From NCBI GenBank assembly GCA_035539855.1, contig DATLHO010000040.1, positions 1 through 56,060 of the forward strand: 56,060 bases of DNA, given 5' to 3'. A model generated the notes under the pieces. That model ran no database searches and had not been told where the DNA came from. It saw nothing but the letters and a program-made list of their open reading frames with translations. Origin of the DNA: DATLHO01 sp035539855 (GTDB lineage Bacteria > Bacteroidota > Ignavibacteria > OLB7). Shown in pieces: positions 25,969 through 34,671 of this stretch (within the stretch, counting starts at the first letter, position 1; each line of letters starts with the position of its first letter). The translations under genes were made by a program, and so were the position numbers.

Positions 25969-26102
25969 GGCACTCCGATTCCGACAGCCGGCGGGATGTG
26001 GAGAGATTGTGGATAACCTGGTGTACGCCAGGCGACGCCAACGGGCGAAGCCGCGTGCACGTTCAGAATAGAACGGCCGATTTCGGTCCGAACATTGAGA
26101 AG
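25969..26102. other. Intergenic zone with DnaA-box match
   Basis: 26008-26016 reads TGTGGATAA, the exact complement of the consensus DnaA box TTATCCACA. A weaker match (TGTGGAGAG, two differences) starts 11 bases before it at 25997, so both would face the same side of the helix. The zone lies beside dnaN and may be part of the replication origin or a DnaA-regulated region. No third clear box or extended AT-rich unwinding stretch is seen. Confidence 0.4.
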
Positions 26103-26146
26103 AGCACGACCCGGGTGTTGCACACTGCAGGGTCGTGCTTTTTTTT
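26103..26146 (+). terminator. Canonical intrinsic terminator
   Basis: A 10-bp stem AGCACGACCC/GGGTCGTGCT with a 17-base loop is followed by eight T residues. It ends transcripts from the 68-codon ORF region just before recX, whose ATG at 26153 lies 7 bases beyond the T-tract. Confidence 0.9.
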
Positions 26147-26152
26147 GCGCCC

Positions 26153-26872
26153 ATGGACTCCTCGAAACCACCGATCCCTCGTGCCAGTTCCGATGACCCG
26201 GACGCCGCGCGACTCGTCATCACCGACGTGCAGACGCAGCGGCGGCGCGCCGAGCGCCGGTCGATCTTCATCAATGGCGAGTTCGCGTTCGGCATCAGCG
26301 AGGAGAGCTATGTTCGCTATGCCCTCTTCCGCGGCCGCGAGGTCACCCAGGAGTTCCTCGACGAGGTCCGCCTGGCAGAGGAGCGCTACCAGGCGCGTCA
26401 GGTGGCCCTTCGATTCCTACAGCGGCGCATGCGCAGCGTTCAGGAGATTCAGAGGAAGCTCGCCGAGAAAGAGTTCCCGCCGGAGACCATCGACGACACC
26501 GTCGAGTTCCTGCGTGGCTATGGGATGATCGACGACGAGGCCTTCGCCCGCGCGTTCGTCAACGACCAACTGCTGCGCCGCCCCATCGGACGACGTCGGC
26601 TGGAGCAGGAGCTGCGAACGAAAGGGATCGCGAAGGATGCGGCCGGTGAGATGGTCTCGGCGATGCTCGGCGACGACGAGGAATTCGCCAACGCGCTCGC
26701 GGCGGCCGAGAAGAAGCTGCCGACGGTACGCGGAGACGATCCGAAGAAACGCGAGCGTTCGATGGCGAACTTTCTCGCGTCCCGTGGCTTCGCATGGGGA
26801 ACGATCACGAGGGTGCTCTCGCAGGTGCGCGAGCGGCTTCGCACTGCAGACGACCAGACCGACGAGGAGTGA
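26153..26872 (+). CDS. recX: Regulatory protein RecX
   Basis: A 239-residue RecX protein, a modulator of RecA filaments. It has the three-helix repeats ALRFLQRRMRSVQEIQRKLAEKEFP, YGMIDDEAFARAFV and QELRTKGIAKDAAG, the family signature. A Ser/Pro-rich N-terminus of about 20 residues precedes a beta region (TQRRRAERRSIFINGEFAFG) as in long RecX forms. The upstream in-frame ATG at 26135 lies inside the terminator stem, so the ATG at 26153 is preferred. Its stop overlaps the next start (TGATG). Confidence 0.92.
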   Translation: MDSSKPPIPRASSDDPDAARLVITDVQTQRRRAERRSIFINGEFAFGISEESYVRYALFRGREVTQEFLDEVRLAEERYQARQVALRFLQRRMRSVQEIQRKLAEKEFPPETIDDTVEFLRGYGMIDDEAFARAFVNDQLLRRPIGRRRLEQELRTKGIAKDAAGEMVSAMLGDDEEFANALAAAEKKLPTVRGDDPKKRERSMANFLASRGFAWGTITRVLSQVRERLRTADDQTDEE

Positions 26873-27138
26873 TGAGCGACGACTTCGACGATCTCGACGA
26901 TCCCGGTTTCGGTGACGACGACGAGCCGATCATTGCCAGCGAGGACGAGCTCACGCCGGTGCCGTACCCGTGCGCCGAGTGCGGCGAAACCAACCGGACG
27001 ATGCTCGATCCCGGCGGCGGGCTCCATCAGGAGTACACCGAGGATTGCGAGGTCTGCTGCCGGCCGAATCTCCTGAGGATCATGATCGACCCGCAGACGC
27101 GCGCAGTGTCGATCGAGGCCGAGCTCGAGGATCGCTGA
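26872..27138 (+). CDS. CPXCG motif-containing cysteine-rich protein
   Basis: An 88-residue acidic protein with an Asp-rich start (MSDDFDDLDDPGFGDDDE). A probable zinc-binding core follows: YPCAECGETN, then DPGGGLHQEYTEDCEVCCRPN. This is the pattern of the CPXCG family, here with CAEC in place of CPxC. Function is unknown. Its start overlaps the recX stop by one base, so translation is coupled. Confidence 0.9.
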   Translation: MSDDFDDLDDPGFGDDDEPIIASEDELTPVPYPCAECGETNRTMLDPGGGLHQEYTEDCEVCCRPNLLRIMIDPQTRAVSIEAELEDR

Positions 27139-27156
27139 GGCGATGTGCCTCCCTTC

Positions 27157-28527
27157 TCAGCCGGCCAGCACCGGCAGCGAGAGCGTGCGTCCGAGCGGCA
27201 GTCCGTGCTCCGGCACGTGCGGCGTGCCCACGGCGCAGTCTCCGTCGAAGGCACCGATCGTGCACTCGACGATCGTGTTCTCCAGTCGCGCGTCGTACGG
27301 CGCGGCGACCCGCAGGTAGTTGTCGGTCAGTCCGACGACGCGGCCGCCGCGATCGCCGTGCTCGAACAGGACGCGGCGGCGGGAGCCGACGAAGCGGGCC
27401 GCGAACGCCGCGCGCTTCTTCTCCGAGAGCGTGCGCAGGATCGTCGTGCGCCGGCGGCGCTCCTCGATCGGTACCGGATCGGCCGACCGTGCGGCCGGCG
27501 TGTTTTCGCGCTCGGAGTACGTGAACACGTGGAGGTATGCGACCGGCAGGCCGTGAAGCAACTCGCGCGTGCGCTCGAAGTCGCCAATGCTCTCGCCCGG
27601 GAAACCTACGATGACGTCGACGCCGATCGCCGCGTCGGGCATCAGCGAGACGATGCGCTCGACGCGCTCACGATAGTGCTCGCTGCGATAGCGGCGGCGC
27701 ATGCGACCGAGCACGTCGTCGGAGCCGCTTTGCAACGGGATGTGGAAGTGCGGAAGCATCCGATCCGAGCCCGCGGCCAGCTCGATGATCCGATCCTCCA
27801 GGAGGTTCGGCTCGATCGAGGAGATCTTCAGTCGCTCGAGTCCCTCGACGTCGTGCAGTCGCACCAGCAGGTCGAACAGCCGCTCGCCGGTCCCCTTGCC
27901 GTAATCCCCTACATTCACACCGGTCAGGACGATCTCGCGATAGCCTCCGTCGACGAGACGGCGCGCAGCATCAACGGCCTCGTCGATCGCATGGCTCCGG
28001 CTCGAGCCGCGCGCCAGTGGGATCGTGCAGAACGTGCACGTGTAATCGCAGCCATCCTGAACCTTGAGGAACGCGCGCGTGCGCGTGTCGCCCTCGCCGC
28101 TTGCGGCCGCTCCGAAGTCGTCGACCGCACCGATCTCGCCGACGGCGATGCGCGGCGTGTCGAGCTTTGCGAAGCGCTGTTCGAACTCGAAGATCCTGAA
28201 CTTCTCTGCCGAACCGAGCACCAGGTCGACGCCGTCGATCGACGCGATCTCCTCCGGCTGCAACTGCGCGTAGCACCCGGTGACGATCACGAACGCGTGC
28301 GGGTTGGCGCGCAGCGCGCGGCGGACGACCTGGCGGCACTCGCGGTCGGCGTTCTCGGTCACCGTGCACGAGTTGACGACGACGACGTCGGCGCCGGCCG
28401 AGCCCAGCTCGACGACCCCGAAGCCGCGCTCGGCGAAGGCCGCGCCGATCGCGCTCGACTCAGCGTAGTTGAGCTTGCAGCCGAGCGTGTGAAGCGCGAC
28501 GCGCGGCGATGTCGACTCTGCGTGCAT
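27157..28527 (-). CDS. mtaB: tRNA t6A37 methylthiotransferase MtaB
   Basis: A 456-residue radical-SAM enzyme that adds a methylthio group to t6A at position 37 of ANN-decoding tRNAs. The N-terminal UPF0004 cysteines are in LGCKLNYAE, NSCTVTE and VTGCYAQ. The radical SAM triad is CDYTCTFC, preceded by LKVQDG. It also has LTGVNVGDYG and GFPGESIGDFERT. A TRAM-like C-terminus follows. The initial HTLGCKLNYAES favours MtaB over MiaB or RimO. It is convergent with the CPXCG gene at 18 bases. Confidence 0.93.
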   Translation of the reverse strand: MHAESTSPRVALHTLGCKLNYAESSAIGAAFAERGFGVVELGSAGADVVVVNSCTVTENADRECRQVVRRALRANPHAFVIVTGCYAQLQPEEIASIDGVDLVLGSAEKFRIFEFEQRFAKLDTPRIAVGEIGAVDDFGAAASGEGDTRTRAFLKVQDGCDYTCTFCTIPLARGSSRSHAIDEAVDAARRLVDGGYREIVLTGVNVGDYGKGTGERLFDLLVRLHDVEGLERLKISSIEPNLLEDRIIELAAGSDRMLPHFHIPLQSGSDDVLGRMRRRYRSEHYRERVERIVSLMPDAAIGVDVIVGFPGESIGDFERTRELLHGLPVAYLHVFTYSERENTPAARSADPVPIEERRRRTTILRTLSEKKRAAFAARFVGSRRRVLFEHGDRGGRVVGLTDNYLRVAAPYDARLENTIVECTIGAFDGDCAVGTPHVPEHGLPLGRTLSLPVLAG

Positions 28528-28654
28528 GTGTGAGTAACGGAGATGGACGGACGGAATTGCCGCACCGCTGCGGCATCGGCGCGGGGATTGCGTTTAAACC
28601 AGCGGACGCGCGATCATTCAGACATGGTGTTCCACGAACCGGAGGACGTGCCCC

Positions 28655-29368
28655 ATGAGCAAACTTGGTCTCGACCTGTTCATCACCGCGGAGCAGGACT
28701 TCGAAGTTCGCCAGTACCGGATCCTCAACGCCCTGGCGAGCGTCCGCGATGACTTCACGCACAACCGCATCTACCCGACGCTCGGGGAGCTCATCGAGCT
28801 CTACATGACGCTCACGCGGATTTCGCGCAGCGCCGGAGACATCCGCCACGAGCTGCCTCGCCGCATCAAGGGACTCGATCTCAAGGCACAGCGCATCATC
28901 TACGAGCCGCTCGACATGTCGCAGCGCGATCTCGAGGCGGTCGAGGAGCTCATCAACTGGTCGCTGCCGCACATCCAGCACGCGATCGAGGAGGGACAGA
29001 CAATCTTCAACTTCGTCGACGAGAACCTCGGCGTCGAGGAGGTCGGCATTCTCCCGTCGTACGCCGAGGAGGGCTACCTACTGATCCCGGAGCCGCGGCG
29101 ACGTCTGCTTCACGTGCTGCGCTACGAGGTCTCGATCTTCAGCGGCAGCGACGAGCAGTATCGCAACCTCAAGACGATCTCGATCCAGTCGATCCCGCTC
29201 GGCCTCATCGACGAGTCGCCGCTGGCGATCAAGCGCAGTCTGATCGAGCGTCATCACGACCTGCCGAATCCGGCGACCTATCTGTTCCGGACCGAGCTCG
29301 ACTTCCCATACTCCGAGACGATCCTGCCGGTCGCGAAGCGGAAGTTCATGCGCAGGTTGTTCTCATAG
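28655..29368 (+). CDS. Conserved-looking protein of unknown function
   Basis: A 237-residue protein, MSKLGLDLFITAEQDFEVRQ, cytoplasmic by composition, with a predicted mixed alpha/beta fold. Features include LNALASVRDDFTHNRIYPTLGELIELYM and ISIQSIPLGLIDESPLAIKR; the C-terminus is basic (KRKFMRRLFS). GGAGG lies 7 bases before the ATG at 28655. It stands alone between mtaB (divergent) and nuoD (convergent). No family is recognised and no catalytic motif stands out. Confidence 0.8.
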   Translation: MSKLGLDLFITAEQDFEVRQYRILNALASVRDDFTHNRIYPTLGELIELYMTLTRISRSAGDIRHELPRRIKGLDLKAQRIIYEPLDMSQRDLEAVEELINWSLPHIQHAIEEGQTIFNFVDENLGVEEVGILPSYAEEGYLLIPEPRRRLLHVLRYEVSIFSGSDEQYRNLKTISIQSIPLGLIDESPLAIKRSLIERHHDLPNPATYLFRTELDFPYSETILPVAKRKFMRRLFS

Positions 29369-29411
29369 GGACGCTCTCGCAACGAGCCTTTCTCAGCGAG
29401 CATCTCAAAGG

Positions 29412-29467
29412 TCGAGGGCGACCGTCGCCGACGGGCAGTTGACTGCCGTCGCGACTGTCGCCCTCGA
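29412..29467. terminator. Bidirectional nested hairpin between convergent genes
   Basis: An outer 11-bp stem TCGAGGGCGAC (29412-29422) pairs with GTCGCCCTCGA (29457-29467). An inner stem around 29431-29449 (ACGGGCAGT/ACTGCCGT, one bulge) sits inside it. It separates the convergent unknown gene and nuoD. Confidence 0.7.
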
Positions 29468-29515
29468 GCGTTCAATCACCGTCGCACCGCACGATCCCTC
29501 CCTCCGGCTCGGTCG

Positions 29516-30796
29516 CTACTTGTCGGCCTCTCCCATCACCGGATCGATCGCTCCGATGATCGCGACGACGTCGGAGATCATCGCGCCCTCGCACATCGGC
29601 GTCAGCGCCTGCAGGTTGCAGAACGACGGCGACTTGATCTTCATGCGGTAGGCGTGGCCGGTGCCGTCGGCGACGATGTAGAAACCGAGCTCGCCCTTGG
29701 ATCCCTCGATCGCGAAGTACGACTCGCCCGGCTCGGGCATCGTGCCGTAGTTGATGAGCATGAAGTCGCTGATCAGCTCCTCCATCTTCGTGTAGATCTC
29801 GGTCTTGCCCGGCATGACGTGCTTCGCGTCGTTGGCCATGACCGGACCGTCGGGGATCTTCTCGAGGAGCTGGCGGACGATCTTCAGCGACTCCTTCATC
29901 TCGTCGCCGCGCACCATGTAGCGAGCGAGGCAGTCGCCGCCGGTGTAGGTGATGACGTCGAAATCGAGCTCGTCGTAGAACAGGTACGGCTCGTCACGAC
30001 GCAGGTCGTGCGCGACGCCGGAGCCGCGCAGGCAGGGTCCGGTCAGGCCGTAGCGGATCGCGTCCTCGGCGCTGAAGTAGCCGACGCCGGAGACGCGGTC
30101 GATGAAGATGCGATTGCGGTTGATGAGTCCCTCGAAGTCGCGCAGGTGCTTCGGGAACTCCTCGATGAACGCGCGGATCATCGGGATGATCTCCGGCGGG
30201 AAGTCGTTGGCGACGCCGCCGACGCGCGTGTAGCTCGTGGTGAAGCGTGCGCCGCACATGCGCTCGAAGATGTCGTAGAGCTTCTCGCGCTCGCGAAACG
30301 TCCACAACAGCATCGTCACCGCTCCGACGTCCATCGCCATCGCGCCCATGGCCATCAGGTGCGAGCTGATGCGCGCGAGCTCGGCGATCATCGTGCGGAT
30401 CCACATCGCCCGCCTGGGGATCTCGATGCCGGCGGCATGCTCGACCGCGAGGGCATAGCCCACGTTGTTCGCCAGCGGCGACAGGTAGTCGAGCCGGTCG
30501 GTGTGCGGCAGGAACTCGTGGTAGGTGATGTTCTCGGCGAGCTTCTCGTAGCCGCGGTGCAGGTACCCGAGCTCCGGCACGCACTTCTCGACGGTCTCGC
30601 CGTCAAGGCGCAGCAGCACGCGCAGCACGCCGTGGGTCGCCGGATGCTGCGGACCCATGTTGAGGATCATCGTGTTGTCGAGCGGATCGCGTCCCTCGAC
30701 CGAGATCATCGTGTCCTTGTCGATGATGCGGCTGAGGATCTTCCGCTGACGTATATCGGTGACGCGCTCGAGCGTCGCGGTCGAATTGATGTTCAT
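29516..30796 (-). CDS. nuoD: NADH-quinone oxidoreductase subunit D
   Basis: A 426-residue 49-kDa-type subunit of respiratory complex I, forming part of the quinone site on the peripheral arm. Motifs: NMGPQHPATHGVLRV, PELGYLHRGYEKLAE, SPLANNVGYALAVE, ARISSHLMAMG, and the C-terminal FCNLQALTPMCEGAMISDVVAIIGAIDPVMGEADK-type ending characteristic of NuoD. The start ATG lies 14 bases after nuoC. The rest of the nuo operon is absent from this window. Confidence 0.96.
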   Translation of the reverse strand: MNINSTATLERVTDIRQRKILSRIIDKDTMISVEGRDPLDNTMILNMGPQHPATHGVLRVLLRLDGETVEKCVPELGYLHRGYEKLAENITYHEFLPHTDRLDYLSPLANNVGYALAVEHAAGIEIPRRAMWIRTMIAELARISSHLMAMGAMAMDVGAVTMLLWTFREREKLYDIFERMCGARFTTSYTRVGGVANDFPPEIIPMIRAFIEEFPKHLRDFEGLINRNRIFIDRVSGVGYFSAEDAIRYGLTGPCLRGSGVAHDLRRDEPYLFYDELDFDVITYTGGDCLARYMVRGDEMKESLKIVRQLLEKIPDGPVMANDAKHVMPGKTEIYTKMEELISDFMLINYGTMPEPGESYFAIEGSKGELGFYIVADGTGHAYRMKIKSPSFCNLQALTPMCEGAMISDVVAIIGAIDPVMGEADK

Positions 30797-30810
30797 TGAT
30801 CTGGTGCTCG

Positions 30811-31359
30811 TTAGTTCCTCTCCGGCATCGGCATCGACCCGGGCACGCCCATCATCGGGAACTCCTTGCGCAGCGGGTACAGCGGCTCGCCCGTGCTCGG
30901 ATCGACGAAGTCCTCCGGCAGGTACATCCGGCGCAGGTCCGGATGCCCGTCGAAGATCACGCCGTGCATGTCGTAGGCCTCGCGCTCATACCAGTTCGCC
31001 GACTCCCACAGCCCGACCACCGACTCGACGTGGGGATTCTTCTCCTCGACGAAGCACTTGACGCGCAATCGGAGGTTGTGCGGGATCGACCAGAGATTGT
31101 AGACGACCTCGAAGCGATCGTTGCGCCGGAACCAGTCGACGACGCAGACGTCCTTCAGCAGATTGAAGCGCAGCGACGGATCGTCGCGCAGCATGCTCAT
31201 CAGCTCGATCAGACGCTCGCGCGGAACGCGGAGCGAGAGCTCGCCCCGATTCTCGAACGCGTCGAGCTGGTCGGCGCCGAACGCCTCATTGAGCCTCGGC
31301 AGGACGGCCGCCTTGACGCGCTCGAGGCGCTCGGAAAGGTGCTTCATGTCGATTGCCAC
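30811..31359 (-). CDS. nuoC: NADH-quinone oxidoreductase subunit C
   Basis: A 182-residue 30-kDa-type complex I subunit. Motifs: LKDVCVVDWFRRNDRFEVVYNLWS, ESVVGLWESANWYEREAYDMHGV and FDGHPDLRRMYLPEDF, the classical NuoC signature. The C-terminus ends EFPMMGVPGSMPMPERN. The first codon is GTG at 31359 (MAIDMKHLSERL); an ATG at 31347 is an alternative. Neither has a strong Shine-Dalgarno. nuoD follows by 14 bases. Confidence 0.95.
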   Translation of the reverse strand: MAIDMKHLSERLERVKAAVLPRLNEAFGADQLDAFENRGELSLRVPRERLIELMSMLRDDPSLRFNLLKDVCVVDWFRRNDRFEVVYNLWSIPHNLRLRVKCFVEEKNPHVESVVGLWESANWYEREAYDMHGVIFDGHPDLRRMYLPEDFVDPSTGEPLYPLRKEFPMMGVPGSMPMPERN

Positions 31360-31534
31360 GATAGTTCGTTTCCCCGTCTGTTATCGCCGCTATGACTCAT
31401 GCGTACGGCACACGGCGGCAAGCCACACAAAATGGCGACCGAGGCAACACTACGCAACGCTCGCTCGGCGGTGGTACGGTTCGTCACAGGACCAAAGCAA
31501 GGGCCGATGGAGCCGGACGACACCCGGACGCCGT

Positions 31535-32386
31535 TCAGAGTCGTCCCGAGTACTCGCGCAGGAACTCGCGCTCCTCCTCCGTCAGGTCGGAGTATCCCTT
31601 CTCGTTGATGCGGTCGAGGATCGAGTTGAGCCGCTCCTCGTCGCTGACCTCCCGCGGCGTCGACTTCTGGAACGGCATCCGCAGGCGGACTGGCTGTGGA
31701 GCCGACGCCCGGCGCGCGCCCGGCGTCGCCCGCCACGCCGGCTCGTTGCGGCTGCCGGCGACCATGCGCTCGACCGAGCGGATCGGACGCAGCAGCACCG
31801 GATACTTCTGGAAGCGGATGTGGAAGTAGATCGCGCCGAGGACCAGACCGTAGCCGCCGTTGGCCAGCAGGCTGACGAGCGATCCTCCGTTGAGCCAGCC
31901 GAGCAGCCCAATGAGCGCGATCGTCGCGACGATGAACGCCAGCAGCACCCAGCCGCGCACCGAGAAGAAGATGATCCGCACCTCGGAATGCGGGAACAGG
32001 TAGACGAAGCCGACGAGCGTGAACAGCGCGATGGTGAGCGGCGAGCCCAGCGGTGTGGCGGTGCCGAGAAACAGGAGCACGTGCAGAAGTGCGACCGCCA
32101 GGGTCACCGTCAGCAGCAGCAGGCCGAAGCGTCGCGTGCCGAGCATCTGCTCGACCTCCTCCGACGGCGCGCCGAAGCAGATCGCCGCGATGATCAGGCT
32201 TCCGAACATCCCCGCGCCGATCGACAGCGGCCACGAGAGCACGCGCCAGAGCTCGAGTCCGGGCACGACGCTCGTCGGGAACAGCACGGTCGCACTCGTG
32301 ATCACGCCCCCGCGGTCGATGAACGAGACCACGAACAGGACGATCAGCGCGATCAGGATCTTCCGTGACAGCGACGCGTGCATCAT
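31535..32386 (-). CDS. Rhomboid-like membrane protein lacking the catalytic serine, with DUF6576-like C-terminus
   Basis: A 283-residue protein with six or so hydrophobic segments from residue 9 (ILIALIVLFVVSFI) to about 190. A cytoplasmic tail ends with EERLNSILDRINEKGYSDLTEEEREFLREYSG-like helices, cited here by its landmarks ILDRINEKGYSDLT and EFLREYS. The layout is that of rhomboid-like proteins, but the GxSG motif is replaced by GSPLT, so protease activity is unlikely. The tail matches the DUF6576 domain attached to bacterial rhomboids. Two consecutive ATGs at 32386 and 32383 compete. It is third in the run with the active rhomboid and the GT-C-like protein, 79 bases downstream. Confidence 0.8.
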   Translation of the reverse strand: MMHASLSRKILIALIVLFVVSFIDRGGVITSATVLFPTSVVPGLELWRVLSWPLSIGAGMFGSLIIAAICFGAPSEEVEQMLGTRRFGLLLLTVTLAVALLHVLLFLGTATPLGSPLTIALFTLVGFVYLFPHSEVRIIFFSVRGWVLLAFIVATIALIGLLGWLNGGSLVSLLANGGYGLVLGAIYFHIRFQKYPVLLRPIRSVERMVAGSRNEPAWRATPGARRASAPQPVRLRMPFQKSTPREVSDEERLNSILDRINEKGYSDLTEEEREFLREYSGRL

Positions 32387-32465
32387 GGGCGGTAGCGATG
32401 TTCGATTCGTCCGTGGCTGCGCCGGGAAACCTACGACGCAGCACTTCTTCCGCAAAGCGCGGGCC

Positions 32466-34061
32466 CTAACGCCGGGGCGCCTCGTCGTAGCCCAGTCGCA
32501 CGAGCATCGTCCATCCGGCAAATCCGCGCGGCATCGGTCGCTCGCGCCGCGCGAGCAGCTCGAAGGTGATGCCCTCGATCGCGAAGCTCGTCGCGCCGCG
32601 ATCGCGCTCGAAGGCCTCGATCGCGCGCTGAAGGATGCTGCGCCGCAGGTACGGCCGGTAGTCGCCGGCGTCGTTGGCGATCCAGTACTCCGGTCGATGC
32701 CGCCGCAGGAACGCGCCCATGTCGGCCGACTCCAGATACGGCGCGACGAGCCCGTCGGTGATCCCGTCGAGGCTCAGCAGCGACACGTCCGGACGCAGCC
32801 AGTAGCGGCCCTGGACCTCGTAGGCGAGCACCGTCTGCCCGGGCAGCGCGATCGCGTTGACGCGCTCGACGACCTCGCGCTCGACGATCTCGTCGAAACG
32901 GTAGCCGCGCCGAGACTGCTCGACGGCCTCGCCGAGCACAGCCAGCGGCGGCCGCACGACGAACAGCAGCACGACGATAGCGGCGCTGATGATCCAGGCG
33001 CGGGCGGGATGCTCCTCGGCGCGGAGCCGTCGCTCGGCCTCCGCGAGAGCGCGGCCGGCGCCGAGAACGATGAACGGAGCGATCGGCAGGAAGTACCGCG
33101 GCAGGTCGTTGGTCACCGGCTGCACGAACACGAGCAGCACGGGGTACATCAGCATCGCCGCGCCTCCGTAGAGGCCGATCCACGTCGTGCGTCGATCGCG
33201 TCGAAGCAGATCGAGACCGAGCCCGCCGAGGGCGATCGCGTAGAGGATCGAGCCGAGGTAGCCGAGCGCCTTGCGCGAGAGCAGGATCGGTCCGATGCGA
33301 TCGGCGGATTCCTTGAGCGCGAACGCTCGGCACTTGCTCGAGACCGAGATCGTGCCGAGGGTCGTGTAGCTGTAGCCGAAGTACAGCGCCGCCGGGATCG
33401 CGGCGACCGCGGCCGCGCCGACGAGCGTCGCGAGCGTGCGCGCCGAGCGCTGCGGACCGGCGATCCAGAGCGCCGCGATCTGCAGAGGGACCAGCAGCGT
33501 CGCGTCCGGTCGCGACAGAGGCATCAGCGCCCAGACCGCGGCCAGCGGCGCGATCGCCGCGAGCGTGATGCGTCCGTCGGTGCGCCAGCGTGTCAACAGC
33601 CGGTCGCCCGCAACGAGAGAAAGCGCGACGGCCGCGACGGCCAGCGGCGACTCGTACATCATCAGGCCGAAGATGGTCATCATCTCGACCGCGTACAGCA
33701 GCGCGACGCCGCTGCCGCCGTTGCGTCCATTGAAGCGCGCGGCCATTGCCGCGAGCACGATGAACGAGCCGAGCGTGGCCAGCAGTCCGACGACCTTCGC
33801 GCCGATCACGTCGGCGCCGAAGAGATACGGGATCGCGAGGATCAGGCTCCAGAGCGGTGAGGTGGCGCCCGAGGAGAAGACGCCGGGGTTGTACGCGAAG
33901 AAGTCGCCGGCGGCGTTGCTGCGCGCGTACGGCAGGTAGATGACCGGGTCGCCCCAGAACGTCGCGAACAGCAGCACGCCCGCGACGACGATGGTGCCGA
34001 CGCCGATCGCGATCGCCAACGACCACAGTCCCTCGGGACTGCGCATCCGGACTGGGATCAT
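32466..34061 (-). CDS. GT-C-like polytopic membrane protein (probable glycosyltransferase)
   Basis: A 531-residue protein with about ten membrane segments. An acidic first loop (WGDPVIYLPYARSNAAGDFFAYNPGVFSSG, landmark DPVIYLPYAR and NPGVFSSGATSPLW) resembles the first periplasmic loop of GT-C lipid-linked glycosyltransferases. The C-terminal 130 residues are soluble and end GYDEAPRR. A role in transferring a sugar to a lipid carrier or protein is inferred. The start ATG at 34061 overlaps the rhomboid stop (ATGA, 34058-34061), so translation is coupled. Donor and acceptor are unknown. Confidence 0.78.
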   Translation of the reverse strand: MIPVRMRSPEGLWSLAIAIGVGTIVVAGVLLFATFWGDPVIYLPYARSNAAGDFFAYNPGVFSSGATSPLWSLILAIPYLFGADVIGAKVVGLLATLGSFIVLAAMAARFNGRNGGSGVALLYAVEMMTIFGLMMYESPLAVAAVALSLVAGDRLLTRWRTDGRITLAAIAPLAAVWALMPLSRPDATLLVPLQIAALWIAGPQRSARTLATLVGAAAVAAIPAALYFGYSYTTLGTISVSSKCRAFALKESADRIGPILLSRKALGYLGSILYAIALGGLGLDLLRRDRRTTWIGLYGGAAMLMYPVLLVFVQPVTNDLPRYFLPIAPFIVLGAGRALAEAERRLRAEEHPARAWIISAAIVVLLFVVRPPLAVLGEAVEQSRRGYRFDEIVEREVVERVNAIALPGQTVLAYEVQGRYWLRPDVSLLSLDGITDGLVAPYLESADMGAFLRRHRPEYWIANDAGDYRPYLRRSILQRAIEAFERDRGATSFAIEGITFELLARRERPMPRGFAGWTMLVRLGYDEAPRR

Positions 34062-34666
34062 CCGAACATTCCCCAGAGATGCTCGATGACGCCGGGCACA
34101 GCGACGATCGTCGTCGCGACGCCGGCGAGCCCTCCGGCCAGGTGCGCCTCGTGGCCGATGTTGTCGCGCCGGTTGCGCATCGAATAGATCGAGTAGGCCA
34201 CGTAGAGGATCGCGAAGAGGAACGCCGGCATCGGGATGAGCATCATCACGTAGATGCGCTGCAGCGGATAGAACAGGCAGTACGAGAACAGCACGCCCGC
34301 GACGGCGCCCGATGCGCCGATCGCGATGTACTCCGGCTGATTGCGATACTTGAGCAGCGGGTAGAGATTGCCGAAGACCAGACTCACCAGGTAGATCGTC
34401 ACGAACAGCGGTCCGTCGACGGTGGACTCGAGCGCCGGTCCGAAGATGAACAGCGTGAGCATGTTCACGAACAGGTGCGCGAGGTCGCCGTGGATCAATC
34501 CTGCGGTGACGACGGGATGGTACTGGTGCGTGCGCACCATGCGGTAGGGCTCGAGCGCGAGGAAGCGCCAGAGCCCCTCGCTCGCAAACGCGGCGATGCT
34601 TAGCGCGACGGTCACGACGATGAGCGCCAGGGTCGCGATCGACTGTTCGTATCCGGAGGAATCCAT
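34058..34666 (-). CDS. Rhomboid family intramembrane serine protease
   Basis: A 202-residue rhomboid that cleaves transmembrane substrates within the membrane. The catalytic serine is in IGASGAVAGVLF, the catalytic His in GHEAHLAGGLAG, and the helix-2 motif is HLFVNMLTLF. Six hydrophobic segments are visible. A TATATTTG box ends 5 bases upstream of the ATG (34672-34679), implying a leaderless or near-leaderless mRNA. It heads a three-gene run. Confidence 0.92.
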   Translation of the reverse strand: MDSSGYEQSIATLALIVVTVALSIAAFASEGLWRFLALEPYRMVRTHQYHPVVTAGLIHGDLAHLFVNMLTLFIFGPALESTVDGPLFVTIYLVSLVFGNLYPLLKYRNQPEYIAIGASGAVAGVLFSYCLFYPLQRIYVMMLIPMPAFLFAILYVAYSIYSMRNRRDNIGHEAHLAGGLAGVATTIVAVPGVIEHLWGMFG

Positions 34667-34671
34667 TGCGG

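Noticed and set aside
26135..26152. Upstream in-frame ATG for recX
   Set aside because: It is inside the stem of the intrinsic terminator and has no Shine-Dalgarno; the ATG at 26153 fits better.
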